DNA of 64,000 bases, from the NCBI RefSeq assembly GCF_030409685.1, contig NZ_JAUFQJ010000015.1, forward strand, positions 372,001-436,000, written 5' to 3'. The DNA is from Ferruginibacter paludis. Its GTDB lineage: Bacteria; Bacteroidota; Bacteroidia; Chitinophagales; Chitinophagaceae. Below, one piece after another: positions 51,634-60,217 of this stretch. Under the pieces are notes generated by a model. It was not told the origin of the DNA. It searched no databases and saw only the letters and a list, made by a program, of their open reading frames with translations. How positions within the stretch are numbered: the first letter of the stretch is position 1; each line of letters opens with the position of its first letter. The position numbers and the translations under genes are program-made.

Positions 51634-52686
51634 TTATTGATCTTTTTTAGACTCGAGCGTAAATCCAAAAGTAGTGCCTACATCAATTGCGCTGCGTACA
51701 TGCATTGCCTGGTTATGGGCTTCGATGATATGTTTGCAAATAGCAAGCCCTAAGCCGCTGCCACCAACTTTACGGCTGCGGGCGAGATCGGTGCGGTAAA
51801 ATCTTTCAAATATCCTGTCCAGATGTTCTTCAGCAATGCCGTTGCCGTCATCACTAATTTCAATTAAAATTTGTTTACCATCAATCTTGTAAGCACTTGC
51901 CTCAATGGTGCCATTTTGCTTGCCATATTTAATGGCGTTTTCTACCAGGTTAATCAGCACCTGTCTTATTTTTTCTTTATCAGCAAATACACTCAGCGGT
52001 ACCTCGCAACCTTTTTTTATTACCATGCGTATCTGCTTTTTTTCTGCTTTTATCAACAGCGACTCATACACATCTTTTACCAGTTCCTGTATAACGAAAT
52101 TTTCCTTGTACAGTTGTTGTTCACCACGTTCCAGTTTAGATATTTCATCCAGATCGTCCAGCAGGTTTACCAGCCTGTCAATATTCCTGGAGGTGCTGTT
52201 TAAAAACTTCATGTTTACTTCCGGGTTTTCCAGTGCTCCATTGATGAGTGTATCCACATATCCCTGGATGGCAAAAATAGGAGTCTTCAATTCGTGCGAC
52301 AGATTTTGCAAAAATTCCTTTCGGTATACTTCGTTTTTTTTAAGTACTTCAATTTCTGCCTTACGCTGTTCGGCCCAGGTTTCTACATCTTCTCTTACTT
52401 CATCAATGCTTTTTTGAGGTAAAATATTTTTATAATAAAATTCTTCTCTTTTGCTTGCTTTTGTCTGGTAAATCAATTTGTAAATCAATTTTATTTTACG
52501 GTAAACAAAACGTTGTACCATAAATAAAATCATTCTATAGCTGCCCAAACAAATGATTATAAAAGAAAGAACAGGTACATACCAAACAGGATGAAAATAA
52601 TAAATTGCAGCGCTGATGGGAGCTGCAATTATAAACGCGGTGATAGCTGAAAGTTGCTGTGGACTTAAATTTTTGGTAGAAAACAT
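51634..52686 (-). CDS. PhoR-like sensor histidine kinase
   Basis: A 350-residue kinase with two N-terminal membrane helices (about residues 14-30 and 36-58) and almost no periplasmic loop, as in PhoR. The HisKA domain has the phospho-acceptor His131 in LSHELKTPIFAIQGY. The HATPase domain has the N box (NLVENAIKYGKQ), G1 (DDGNGIAEEHLDRIFERFYR) and G2 (GGSGLGLAICKHIIEAH). It lies 108 nt downstream of its response regulator gene. Lack of a large sensor domain means the signal is probably sensed within the membrane or through partner proteins. Confidence 0.92.
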   Translation of the reverse strand: MFSTKNLSPQQLSAITAFIIAAPISAAIYYFHPVWYVPVLSFIIICLGSYRMILFMVQRFVYRKIKLIYKLIYQTKASKREEFYYKNILPQKSIDEVREDVETWAEQRKAEIEVLKKNEVYRKEFLQNLSHELKTPIFAIQGYVDTLINGALENPEVNMKFLNSTSRNIDRLVNLLDDLDEISKLERGEQQLYKENFVIQELVKDVYESLLIKAEKKQIRMVIKKGCEVPLSVFADKEKIRQVLINLVENAIKYGKQNGTIEASAYKIDGKQILIEISDDGNGIAEEHLDRIFERFYRTDLARSRKVGGSGLGLAICKHIIEAHNQAMHVRSAIDVGTTFGFTLESKKDQ

Positions 52687-52794
52687 TTTTTACAATTACC
52701 TGTTTAAATATTTGGGATTAAACAAGTGTAAGTTAAACTGTTTTTATAGAAGAAGGGGAGTTGTGTCATGTAATCCGCATGACTAGCCGTAGCG

Positions 52795-53469
52795 TTACAA
52801 TTCAAATTTATACCCGACACCTTTTACGGTGGTAATACAATCCAGATCAAGTTTCTGACGAATTTTACGGATATGTACATCAATTGTACGGTCGCCTACA
52901 ATAACTTCAGTTCCCCAGACCTGGTTTAATATTTCATTGCGTAAAAAAACCTTTCCTGGTTTGGAGGCCAGTAAAGCAAGTAATTCAAATTCTTTGCGGG
53001 CCAGAATAATATCATTTCCCTGGTAGTTGATAATGTATTTTTCCCTGTCTATTTTTAGGTCACCCAGTTGTACAGCATCACTGCCTTCTTTATTTAATCT
53101 TCTGAAAAGTGCATTTACTTTACTGGTAAGTACCTTCGGGCTGATGGGTTTGGTCAGGTAGTCATCCGCGCCGGTTTCCAGGCCACGTACTTCTGTACCT
53201 TCATCGCTCAGAGCACTCAAAAAAATGATTAATGTTTCTTTAAAAGCCGGCTGCATGCGCAGAATATTGCACACATCAATGCCATTTTTGCCTGGCATCA
53301 TAATATCCAGAATAATCAGGTCTGGATGATGTTTTTTAGCCTGGTCAAGCGCCTCATCGCCATTTTTTGCAGTTACTACTTCGTACCCTTCCTGTTGAAG
53401 GTTAAATTGTATGATCTCCAGAATGTCTGGTTCATCATCAGCAATTAATATTTTTTTAACATTACTCAT
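52795..53469 (-). CDS. PhoB/OmpR-family response regulator
   Basis: A 224-residue regulator. The receiver domain has the acidic pair Asp11-Asp12, the phospho-acceptor Asp55 (LIILDIMMPG) and the conserved Lys in YLTKPIS. The C-terminal winged helix carries ARKEFELLALLASKPGKVF, GDRTIDVHIRKIRQKL and TTVKGVGYKF. This is the class that binds direct repeats with an 11-bp period. With the adjacent PhoR-like kinase it is the obvious candidate to bind the hexamer arrays at 40363, 45442 and 48936, though that is inference. Confidence 0.93.
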   Translation of the reverse strand: MSNVKKILIADDEPDILEIIQFNLQQEGYEVVTAKNGDEALDQAKKHHPDLIILDIMMPGKNGIDVCNILRMQPAFKETLIIFLSALSDEGTEVRGLETGADDYLTKPISPKVLTSKVNALFRRLNKEGSDAVQLGDLKIDREKYIINYQGNDIILARKEFELLALLASKPGKVFLRNEILNQVWGTEVIVGDRTIDVHIRKIRQKLDLDCITTVKGVGYKFEL

Positions 53470-53485
53470 ACCTTTTTTCGATGCA

Positions 53486-53493
53486 CAAAAGTA
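53486..53493 (-). promoter_or_regulatory. -7 promoter element of the two-component system
   Basis: TACTTTTG on the minus strand is an exact TAnnTTTG match, giving a leader of about 12 nt before the ATG at 53469. No hexamer array at 11-bp spacing was found here. Confidence 0.5.
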
Positions 53494-53561
53494 GTCTATC
53501 AGCTGAATATTGCATCAGCCACAAGGGATTCCGATATTATCAAATTGTTAACCGCATGCAG

Positions 53562-53569
53562 TAACTTTG
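53562..53569 (+). promoter_or_regulatory. Candidate -7 element for the 736-residue exported protein
   Basis: TAACTTTG is an exact TAnnTTTG match and would give a leader of about 69 nt. A second, imperfect box (CATCTTTG) at 53620-53627 is 15 nt before the ATG at 53643. Either could be used. Confidence 0.4.
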
Positions 53570-53642
53570 CACTGCACCGTATTAAAATCAATCTTTAAAA
53601 AGAGTCAAGTATTTTTAGTCATCTTTGCAGTTGAATGTCTTT

Positions 53643-55853
53643 ATGAAGAAATATTTTTTACCCATTATATTTTCCGTGCTCTTTTCGGATGTTTTTGGTT
53701 TGGCAGATTCTGTTGTTGTACCGATACAGCGCCAACGCAACCACGAGCGCATAAAAGAGGAGCAGGTTAAATGTGATAAGGCAGACGGAAAGCTGGATGG
53801 TATGATTAAGGTTTCTTCCAATGAAGAAGTTAATCTGCAGGTAACGGATGCGATATTCCGTAAAATAAAAGGTCTGCAGGATTTCATAGAAACAACCAGT
53901 AAAGTGCCTACTAATAATGAAAAGATACGCCAGTTAAATTATGTTCAGGAAGTGGTGTTAAATTTCAGATTGGAATGGAAAGCACATAAACTAAATCCGG
54001 TACTTGCTCCATTGCTGATCAATAATTTCGAAAAAATTCTGAGAGCCAATATCGACAGCCTGAGTATGGCTTCCATTATTGAAGAAGCACCGTACGAAAT
54101 AGGTAAAATAAATACTGAAATATTTAAAGCAAATAAAGGTTACAACGAAAGTAAAAAAATCATTTATCTAAAGTTCTGCACGCTGAATCCGGATAAGATA
54201 CTTTCTTCCATTCGCCCCTTTGTGAATGAGCCATTTGCAGACAGCATGGTGGTGTTGGCCAGTTTAAATAATCCCAAACAATTGTATGATTATGCCTCTT
54301 CCGGAAATTCTCCCGAGGCCAAATTAATCCAGAAAAATACCAACCCGCTGGTGACAGCTATTGTAAAAATCAGCCATACTCCCAATGCGTTGTTTTACTT
54401 TCCTTTTTTAGATGATATTATCAATGGCAAACAATCTATCGACAGCATAAAAAAGCTGATAGGAGATGGTGAAGAGCGAATGGACAATGTGGGGTATTTT
54501 AAATTACTGGTAAAAACGGAAATCAATTACCAGCAAAGGCTGATAGCAAAAGATACACCGGTAGCAATGTTTGGTGGAAACGGCTTAAGAGAAATGTTAC
54601 AAACAAAAGCCATTAAATATTTTATAAATCCCATCAATGAATTGCACGAACAAAACAATTTGGCCATAAGGATGAAGGCAATTGAGCCTTTGTCTGCACA
54701 GGATTTGTACTATGTAATTGTAATGGGAGAAAACGACATTTATACTTCAAGTTACAAGCATAGTTTCGCCAGGTTGTTGCAAAAAATGGGAACGACGCCA
54801 AGAGGGGATGAACTGATGCTGAGTGTGAACATGGATTTCTTTAGGAAGTTTATAAAGATGGCGGCCAACTTTAACCAGCTGGATGTTTTTTTAAAAACAA
54901 TGCCCCAGGATAAAGCGACTGTGCTGATGAAAGCGTTTGTTGCTAATCTTGACAAATCCAATAACCTGGAAGATGCCGTTGATGTGGCCGATAGTTACAG
55001 CAGTATTAAAGACACGGCTTTGTTACAAACAATTTTGAAAAATGTGAGCAACAATGAACAACGGAGCATGAACGATAACAATGGCAGGGGTAAAATAATT
55101 TATAGCCTGTTAAAAACAATTTTTCTTTCAGCTGACAGCAGCAATATTGATCTTACCAGCGAAATTGGTATTCCTTCCATTTATTCAGTAGAGAATAAGT
55201 ACCTGGCTGATGACAGCGGTCGTATTGTGCAACAGGTATTTTTTTATGGTGATGATGATGGGAAAGCCAATTTTTCGGGATTTATGAATTCCTTCAATAC
55301 AAAAGAATGGAAAGTAATTCAGCAGAAAGAGTGGGTTGAAATAAAATCATTGAAGGGAAGGAAAAAGGTATGGATATACGCCAACCTGCCTTTGGATAGC
55401 GATAAAAATTTGGATGATACAGCCCAGGCGCACTTAACCCGGTATTTGGAGAAAAAGGATATTGTTCCGTCTATCGTAATTCACAGGGGCCATAGTTACT
55501 GGTTGCCAGGCACCATAAACAGGATGGCAGGAAGCGCAAAAATAATTGTGCTGGGTTCCTGCGGCGGGTATAAAAACCTCAGTAAAATATTATCGATTTG
55601 CCCTGACGCTCACATTATATCCACCAAAGAAATTGGCAAAGGTGATATTAACCGGCCCATCATCAATTATCTTAACCAGGCACTTGTTTCAGGTAACACC
55701 ATCGTATGGAAAGATATGTGGGCAGCATTAAACAAGGTTTTCTATGCCGATCCCAATAAAGAAGTGCGGGAAAGTTGGGACGATTATGTGCCGCCCTACC
55801 GCAACCTGGGAGCCATATTTATTAAAGCCTATAATAAAAAAACAGAACTGTAA
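53643..55853 (+). CDS. Exported protein with a possible caspase-like C-terminal domain
   Basis: A 736-residue protein with signal peptide MKKYFLPIIFSVLFSDVFGLA. Residues about 30-560 are mostly helical with no motif I can name. The C-terminal part shows a beta strand ending in IHRGHSYW (His614 and His617) and, 23 residues further, a strand ending in IIVLGSCGGY (Cys640). A His-Gly region followed by a hydrophobic strand and Cys is the layout of clan CD peptidases (caspase, gingipain, separase). It is not proof. No type IX sorting domain or lipobox is seen. The frame opens at TTG 53625, but the ATG at 53643 starts the signal peptide. Confidence 0.65.
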   Translation: MKKYFLPIIFSVLFSDVFGLADSVVVPIQRQRNHERIKEEQVKCDKADGKLDGMIKVSSNEEVNLQVTDAIFRKIKGLQDFIETTSKVPTNNEKIRQLNYVQEVVLNFRLEWKAHKLNPVLAPLLINNFEKILRANIDSLSMASIIEEAPYEIGKINTEIFKANKGYNESKKIIYLKFCTLNPDKILSSIRPFVNEPFADSMVVLASLNNPKQLYDYASSGNSPEAKLIQKNTNPLVTAIVKISHTPNALFYFPFLDDIINGKQSIDSIKKLIGDGEERMDNVGYFKLLVKTEINYQQRLIAKDTPVAMFGGNGLREMLQTKAIKYFINPINELHEQNNLAIRMKAIEPLSAQDLYYVIVMGENDIYTSSYKHSFARLLQKMGTTPRGDELMLSVNMDFFRKFIKMAANFNQLDVFLKTMPQDKATVLMKAFVANLDKSNNLEDAVDVADSYSSIKDTALLQTILKNVSNNEQRSMNDNNGRGKIIYSLLKTIFLSADSSNIDLTSEIGIPSIYSVENKYLADDSGRIVQQVFFYGDDDGKANFSGFMNSFNTKEWKVIQQKEWVEIKSLKGRKKVWIYANLPLDSDKNLDDTAQAHLTRYLEKKDIVPSIVIHRGHSYWLPGTINRMAGSAKIIVLGSCGGYKNLSKILSICPDAHIISTKEIGKGDINRPIINYLNQALVSGNTIVWKDMWAALNKVFYADPNKEVRESWDDYVPPYRNLGAIFIKAYNKKTEL

Positions 55854-55921
55854 TAACAAATACCTGCAACATTTTAAATAATAAAGCACACAACCGGCAC
55901 ATGATGCACCGGCCGAATAAT

Positions 55922-55929
55922 TAACTTTG
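55922..55929 (+). promoter_or_regulatory. -7 promoter element 4 nt before an ATG
   Basis: TAACTTTG matches TAnnTTTG exactly and is separated from the ATG at 55934 by four bases, the same geometry as at 5339-5346. The message is predicted to start at or next to the start codon. Confidence 0.5.
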
Positions 55930-55933
55930 CAAA

Positions 55934-57757
55934 ATGAGCGAACAGGCTAAGGCAAAAACTATTTTCAATTTTTCATTGCTTCGAAGGGTATTTCAATTTG
56001 CCTCGCCCTATAAAAATAAGTTTTACTGGTCGCTTTTTTTAGCCGTTTTTTTAGCTGTAATTTCTCCAATAAGGCCGTGGCTGATACAACTTACAATCAA
56101 CCGGGGGTTGCAGGCGGGGAATCATTTCTGGTTTTTAAAGGGTGCCGGCCCGGTAATAATCGGCATCACAGTTATCCAGGTGGTACTGCTGTTAATTGAA
56201 ACTGCTTGCCGTTTTATTTTTACTTTTTTTACCGCGTCTCTGGGACAAAGCGTGGTGAAAGACATGCGGGTAACTACCTATAAAAAAATAATCAGCCTTA
56301 ACCTTTCCCAGTTTGATAAAACACCTATCGGCACACTTACTACCAGAACTATTAATGACATTGAATCTATCAATGATATTTTCAGCGACGGGCTGATACC
56401 AATCATCGCTGACCTCCTGTCCATTTTTGCCGTACTTGCTTATATGCTTTTTATCAGCTGGAAATTAACCCTGATCTGTCTTGCACCATTTCCGGCATTG
56501 ATTGTTGCTACTTATTATTTTAAAGAAAGTGTAAACAGGTCATTCATCCGTGTGCGCAATGCGGTAGCACAGCTGAACGCCTTTGTTCAGGAACATATAA
56601 CGGGTATGGGAATAGTACAGGCTTTTGCCGCTGAAGACCGGGAGTTTAAAAAATTCAATGCTATCAATAAAGAACACCGCAACGCTAACGTAAAATCCAT
56701 CTTTGCCTATTCTGTTTTTTTTCCCGTGGTGGAATTGGTTTCTGCACTATCCGTGGGTCTTTTGGTGTGGTGGGCAGCCAGGGAATCTTTGCATTTGCCT
56801 GACATAGAAAAGCCCGCCATTGCCGGGGTAATCACTTCTTTTATTTTGTGTTTAAACCTGTTGTTTCGTCCGTTAAGAGTTATTGCAGATAAGTTTAATG
56901 TTTTGCAAATGGGCATGATTGCAAGTGAAAGAGTATTTAAAATTTTAGACAATCCGGATGTAACAGACAATTCTTCAGCAAAAGGCATGGAGCAAAATGT
57001 GATAAAGGGAAGTATTGAATTTGACAAAGTTTGGTTTGCCTACAACGATAAAGATTATGTACTCAAAAATATTTCCTTCCACATAAAGGCAGGCGAAACT
57101 CTCGCCATTGTTGGAAATACCGGCAGCGGCAAAACTTCCATCATCAGCCTGGTAAACCGTTTATACCACATCCGTGAAGGAGCAATAACAATAGACGGGC
57201 AGAACATCGAATCCTATGATCTTTTTTATTTGCGAAGCCGGATTGCAGTGGTTTTACAGGATGTGTTTTTGTTCAGCAGCTCCGTATATGATAATGTTAC
57301 CCTTCGAAATGACAGCATCAAAATGGAACAAGTGATAGAAGCCGCCAAAATGATAGGCATACATGACTTTATTATGCAACTGCCCGGTGGCTACAATTAT
57401 AATGTGATGGAAAGAGGAGCAACACTGTCTTTAGGCCAGCGGCAATTGCTGTCATTTGTAAGGGCTTTATTATACGATCCTGCCATACTTATCCTGGATG
57501 AAGCCACTTCATCTGTAGATACCGAAAGCGAGCAGCTGATTCAGCATGCAATTGATAAATTAATTGCCGGCAGAACCTCCATTGTAATTGCGCACCGTTT
57601 GTCTACCATCCGCAAAGCAAATAAAATTATTGTATTGGACAAGGGTGAAATAATGGAAATCGGCTCCCACAATGAGCTAATTGCTAAAAAGGGTTTCTAT
57701 TACCAACTGCATAAAATGCAATTCGAAAAACAGGAAGTAACAGACATCAAAATGTAG
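55934..57757 (+). CDS. MsbA-like ABC exporter (fused membrane and ATPase domains)
   Basis: A 607-residue half-transporter that works as a homodimer or with a partner. Six membrane helices occupy about residues 25-330. The ATPase domain has Walker A GNTGSGKT at 394-401, the Q-loop (VVLQDVFLF), the signature LSLGQRQ, Walker B ILILDEATSS and the H-loop IAHRLST. The signature is LSLGQ rather than LSGGQ. Relatives export lipids, lipid A core or peptides. No partner gene is adjacent. Confidence 0.93.
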   Translation: MSEQAKAKTIFNFSLLRRVFQFASPYKNKFYWSLFLAVFLAVISPIRPWLIQLTINRGLQAGNHFWFLKGAGPVIIGITVIQVVLLLIETACRFIFTFFTASLGQSVVKDMRVTTYKKIISLNLSQFDKTPIGTLTTRTINDIESINDIFSDGLIPIIADLLSIFAVLAYMLFISWKLTLICLAPFPALIVATYYFKESVNRSFIRVRNAVAQLNAFVQEHITGMGIVQAFAAEDREFKKFNAINKEHRNANVKSIFAYSVFFPVVELVSALSVGLLVWWAARESLHLPDIEKPAIAGVITSFILCLNLLFRPLRVIADKFNVLQMGMIASERVFKILDNPDVTDNSSAKGMEQNVIKGSIEFDKVWFAYNDKDYVLKNISFHIKAGETLAIVGNTGSGKTSIISLVNRLYHIREGAITIDGQNIESYDLFYLRSRIAVVLQDVFLFSSSVYDNVTLRNDSIKMEQVIEAAKMIGIHDFIMQLPGGYNYNVMERGATLSLGQRQLLSFVRALLYDPAILILDEATSSVDTESEQLIQHAIDKLIAGRTSIVIAHRLSTIRKANKIIVLDKGEIMEIGSHNELIAKKGFYYQLHKMQFEKQEVTDIKM

Positions 57758-58010
57758 CAGTCACCTGATAGAGGAGAATCCCTTTAAAAATTGCTCGTCA
57801 CCTGATTAATCATTTTTTTTATGAATTTTTTTATCCGGTGCTTTAATAAAAAATAATATCAGCCCTTTTAAGTAATCACATTTTGTGAAAAGATGCACCG
57901 TTTAAAGCATAATTAAAAAATATAATTTTATACAATAGGGCAGCGTGCACACAGTAAAAAAATACCCAATAATTTCTCTTTTCTCCTTCGCCATTTATCT
58001 GTTAAACCCC
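57758..58010. other. AT-rich spacer upstream of the ATP synthase operon
   Basis: About 250 nt with no gene visible on either strand. No atpI or other small membrane gene, often found before atpB, is present. The -7 box for atpB lies at its downstream end. Confidence 0.5.
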
Positions 58011-58018
58011 TATCTTTG
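58011..58018 (+). promoter_or_regulatory. -7 promoter element of the atp operon
   Basis: TATCTTTG, an exact TAnnTTTG match and identical to the serS box. The atpB ATG is 20 nt further on, giving a leader of about 16 nt. Confidence 0.55.
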
Positions 58019-58038
58019 CGCCAAATTTCAGGTACTAT

Positions 58039-59160
58039 ATGGCATTTAAGCGCTTCAAAACTATACTGGTATTGGCTTTTAGCACAGTTTTACTGTTTTC
58101 TTCCTTAAGTCTTATTGCGCAGGAAGGTGAAGTAAAAACCACCGAAGAACATGGAACGGAGAAAAAGGGTGAATTCAATGCCAAAGAGGTAATATTTGGT
58201 CATATCATGGATGCCCATGAATTTCATTTTTTAGAATTTGAAGGAAGTGATGGTCAAAAACACCCTGTTTCAATTCCTTTACCCGTTATTTTATACTCTC
58301 CTCAAAAAGGCCTGTCTTTTTTCATGTCTTCCGCATTTGAGCATGGCCATAAAGAAGTGAATGGATATAAGCTAAATGAAGATGGTAAAATTGAAGCCAC
58401 AGAAGAAGGGGTAAAAGTATATGACTTTTCTTTAACCCGTAATGTGGTTCAAATGATTCTTGCTTTAACGTTGCTGGTTTGGCTGATGTTAAGTGTAGCC
58501 AAAAGTTACGGTACAGGTCAGGGTGTTACATCTGCACCCAAGGGCAAGCAAAATCTTGTAGAAGTGTTGGTTTCCTTTGTAAGAGATGAAGTAGCAAGGC
58601 CTAACCTGGGACATAAAGCAAATCAATATTTACCTTACCTGCTTACGGTTTTCTTTTTTATACTGATAAATAATTTGGTTGGATTAATACCAGGTACTGC
58701 TAATGTAACAGGTAATATCGCTTTTACAATAGTATTGGGCGTTATCTCTTTTGTGGTGATATTGGCCAGCTCAAACAGCCATTACTGGGGGCATATTTTT
58801 AACCCACCCGGAGTGCCTGGATTTGTAAAACCGATTTTGGTGTTGGTGGAATTTTTAAGCGTTTTTATTAAACCTTTTGCATTAATCATCAGGTTATTTG
58901 CAAATATGGTTGCCGGGCATATCATTATCATTTGCCTTATCTCCCTTATTTTCATTTTTGCACAAATACAACCTGCAATTGGATGGGGAGCTTCTCCCGT
59001 TTCGATTGCGTTTACCATATTCATCTATTTTATAGAATTACTGGTAGCATTTTTACAGGCCTTTATTTTTACCGTGCTTACTGCCGTTTTTGTTGGTCAG
59101 GCTTTTGAAGGCGAGCATCCGAAAGATGAACATCTTCCTGATGATGCGGTAATAGTTTAA
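58039..59160 (+). CDS. atpB: ATP synthase F0 subunit a
   Basis: Membrane subunit that forms the proton half-channels against the c ring. The essential Arg is Arg285 in LIIRLFANMVAGH. The family length in proteobacteria is about 270, and this protein has 373. The extra residues are an N-terminal signal-like helix ending in SLIAQ and a periplasmic domain of about 100 residues (His/Glu-rich near residues 35-55). I recall this extension as usual in Bacteroidota. It starts an operon with atpE, atpF, atpH and atpA. Confidence 0.97.
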   Translation: MAFKRFKTILVLAFSTVLLFSSLSLIAQEGEVKTTEEHGTEKKGEFNAKEVIFGHIMDAHEFHFLEFEGSDGQKHPVSIPLPVILYSPQKGLSFFMSSAFEHGHKEVNGYKLNEDGKIEATEEGVKVYDFSLTRNVVQMILALTLLVWLMLSVAKSYGTGQGVTSAPKGKQNLVEVLVSFVRDEVARPNLGHKANQYLPYLLTVFFFILINNLVGLIPGTANVTGNIAFTIVLGVISFVVILASSNSHYWGHIFNPPGVPGFVKPILVLVEFLSVFIKPFALIIRLFANMVAGHIIIICLISLIFIFAQIQPAIGWGASPVSIAFTIFIYFIELLVAFLQAFIFTVLTAVFVGQAFEGEHPKDEHLPDDAVIV

Positions 59161-59193
59161 TAGTTTATTTTTTAATCAATATAAAACAGAAGT

Positions 59194-59445
59194 ATGAGTT
59201 TAATGACCGTTTTTTTAGCAGGTGCTGGTGCGCTTGCTAACGCAGGTGGTGCTGTTGGTGCCGGTTTGGCAGCAATGGGTGCAGGTATCGGCATTGGCCA
59301 GATTGGTAAAGGCGCTGTTGAAGCCATTGCCCGCCAGCCCGAAGCCTCCAATGACATACGTGCAAACATGATTCTTGCAGCTGCCCTTGTTGAGGGTGCC
59401 GCACTGTTTGCAATCATCATTGGTTTCCTTGCAATGGTATTGTAA
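59194..59445 (+). CDS. atpE: ATP synthase F0 subunit c
   Basis: An 83-residue hairpin of two membrane helices that builds the rotor ring. The Gly/Ala-rich first helix (GAGLAAMGAGIGIGQ), the RQPEA polar loop and the ion-binding Glu67 (ALVEGAALFA) are present. The residues after Glu67 are Gly-Ala rather than the Ser-Thr of sodium-binding rings, and helix 1 lacks the matching Gln, so it should carry protons. It begins 33 nt after atpB and is followed by an unusually long 214-nt gap. Confidence 0.97.
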   Translation: MSLMTVFLAGAGALANAGGAVGAGLAAMGAGIGIGQIGKGAVEAIARQPEASNDIRANMILAAALVEGAALFAIIIGFLAMVL

Positions 59446-59518
59446 GCAAGTGTTTAAGTTTTATCAGCAGGTGTGTGCAATTGCATTTTATCTGTTTGAT
59501 TAAAACTTTACAACTCTT

Positions 59519-59553
59519 TACTGCATCCAAAGTACAGGACGGAGGATGCAGTA
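59519..59553 (+). repeat. Hairpin in the atpE-atpF intercistronic gap
   Basis: A perfect 10-bp stem TACTGCATCC/GGATGCAGTA with a 15-nt loop lies in the middle of the 214-nt gap. A weaker outer pairing (CAGGTG at 59468 with CACCTG at 59569) could enclose it. There is no T-run, so it is not a standard terminator. It may be a processing or stability element. Confidence 0.6.
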
Positions 59554-59659
59554 ATTTTAAAACTTCAGCACCTGTTATTATGGGGCTTTGGTACGACAAG
59601 TTGAATTGATAAAATCTTATAAATAAATACTCCCCCAGGGAGAATGGAGGGCAAAAAAA

Positions 59660-60151
59660 ATGCAATTATTAACACCGGATCTGGGATTACTAATTTGGAC
59701 ACTGTTAGCTTTTTTAATCGTTTTCTTTATTCTGAAAAAATTTGCCTGGCCTGCTATTATCAAGGGGTTGAGCGACAGGGAAGCAAATATTGCCGGATCA
59801 ATAGCTACTGCTGAAAAAGTAAAACTTGAAATGGCGCAGTTGAAAAATGAGAACGAAGCTTTTATGGTTAAAGCACGTGAAGAAAGAGCAGTTATGTTGA
59901 AAGAAGCCAAGGATACCAAGGATAAAATTATCAGCGAGGCAAAAGAACAGGCGAAAGAAGTGGCTGCTAAAATTGTAGCCGATGCGCAGGTGACTATCAA
60001 TGAACAAAAGATGGCTGCTATTACAGACATGAAAAACCAGGTAGGTAAACTGGTGATTGAAGTAAGTGAAAAAATTCTGCGCAGGGAATTAGCTGGTAAG
60101 GCAGAGCAGGAAACTTACATAAAGCAATTGGCAGACGAAGCAAAATTTTAA
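59660..60151 (+). CDS. atpF: ATP synthase F0 subunit b
   Basis: Peripheral stalk subunit of 163 residues with one N-terminal membrane helix (about residues 8-27) and a long charged coiled-coil (residues 35-140: ANIAGSIATAEKVKLEMAQL, then KEAKDTKDKIISEAKEQAKE). The C-terminus binds the delta subunit. The start ATG at 59660 is supported by the AGGAGG-like purines (GGAGGG) about 10 nt upstream. This is one of the few Shine-Dalgarno-like sequences in the window. Confidence 0.95.
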   Translation: MQLLTPDLGLLIWTLLAFLIVFFILKKFAWPAIIKGLSDREANIAGSIATAEKVKLEMAQLKNENEAFMVKAREERAVMLKEAKDTKDKIISEAKEQAKEVAAKIVADAQVTINEQKMAAITDMKNQVGKLVIEVSEKILRRELAGKAEQETYIKQLADEAKF

Positions 60152-60217
60152 TTAATGGTTATTAAACGGGCAGCCAAAATGGTTTGGCAATCAGTTAATC
60201 AGCACATAAAGTAAACA

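Noticed and set aside
53548..53566. TTAACC and GTAACT upstream of the PhoB-like regulator and the 736-residue protein as an autoregulatory PHO box
   Set aside because: The spacing is 13 bp and only two units exist. The second overlaps a -7 box.
55899..55915. CCGG-flanked sequence upstream of the ABC exporter as a terminator
   Set aside because: Only four bases pair at the ends, and there is no T-run.
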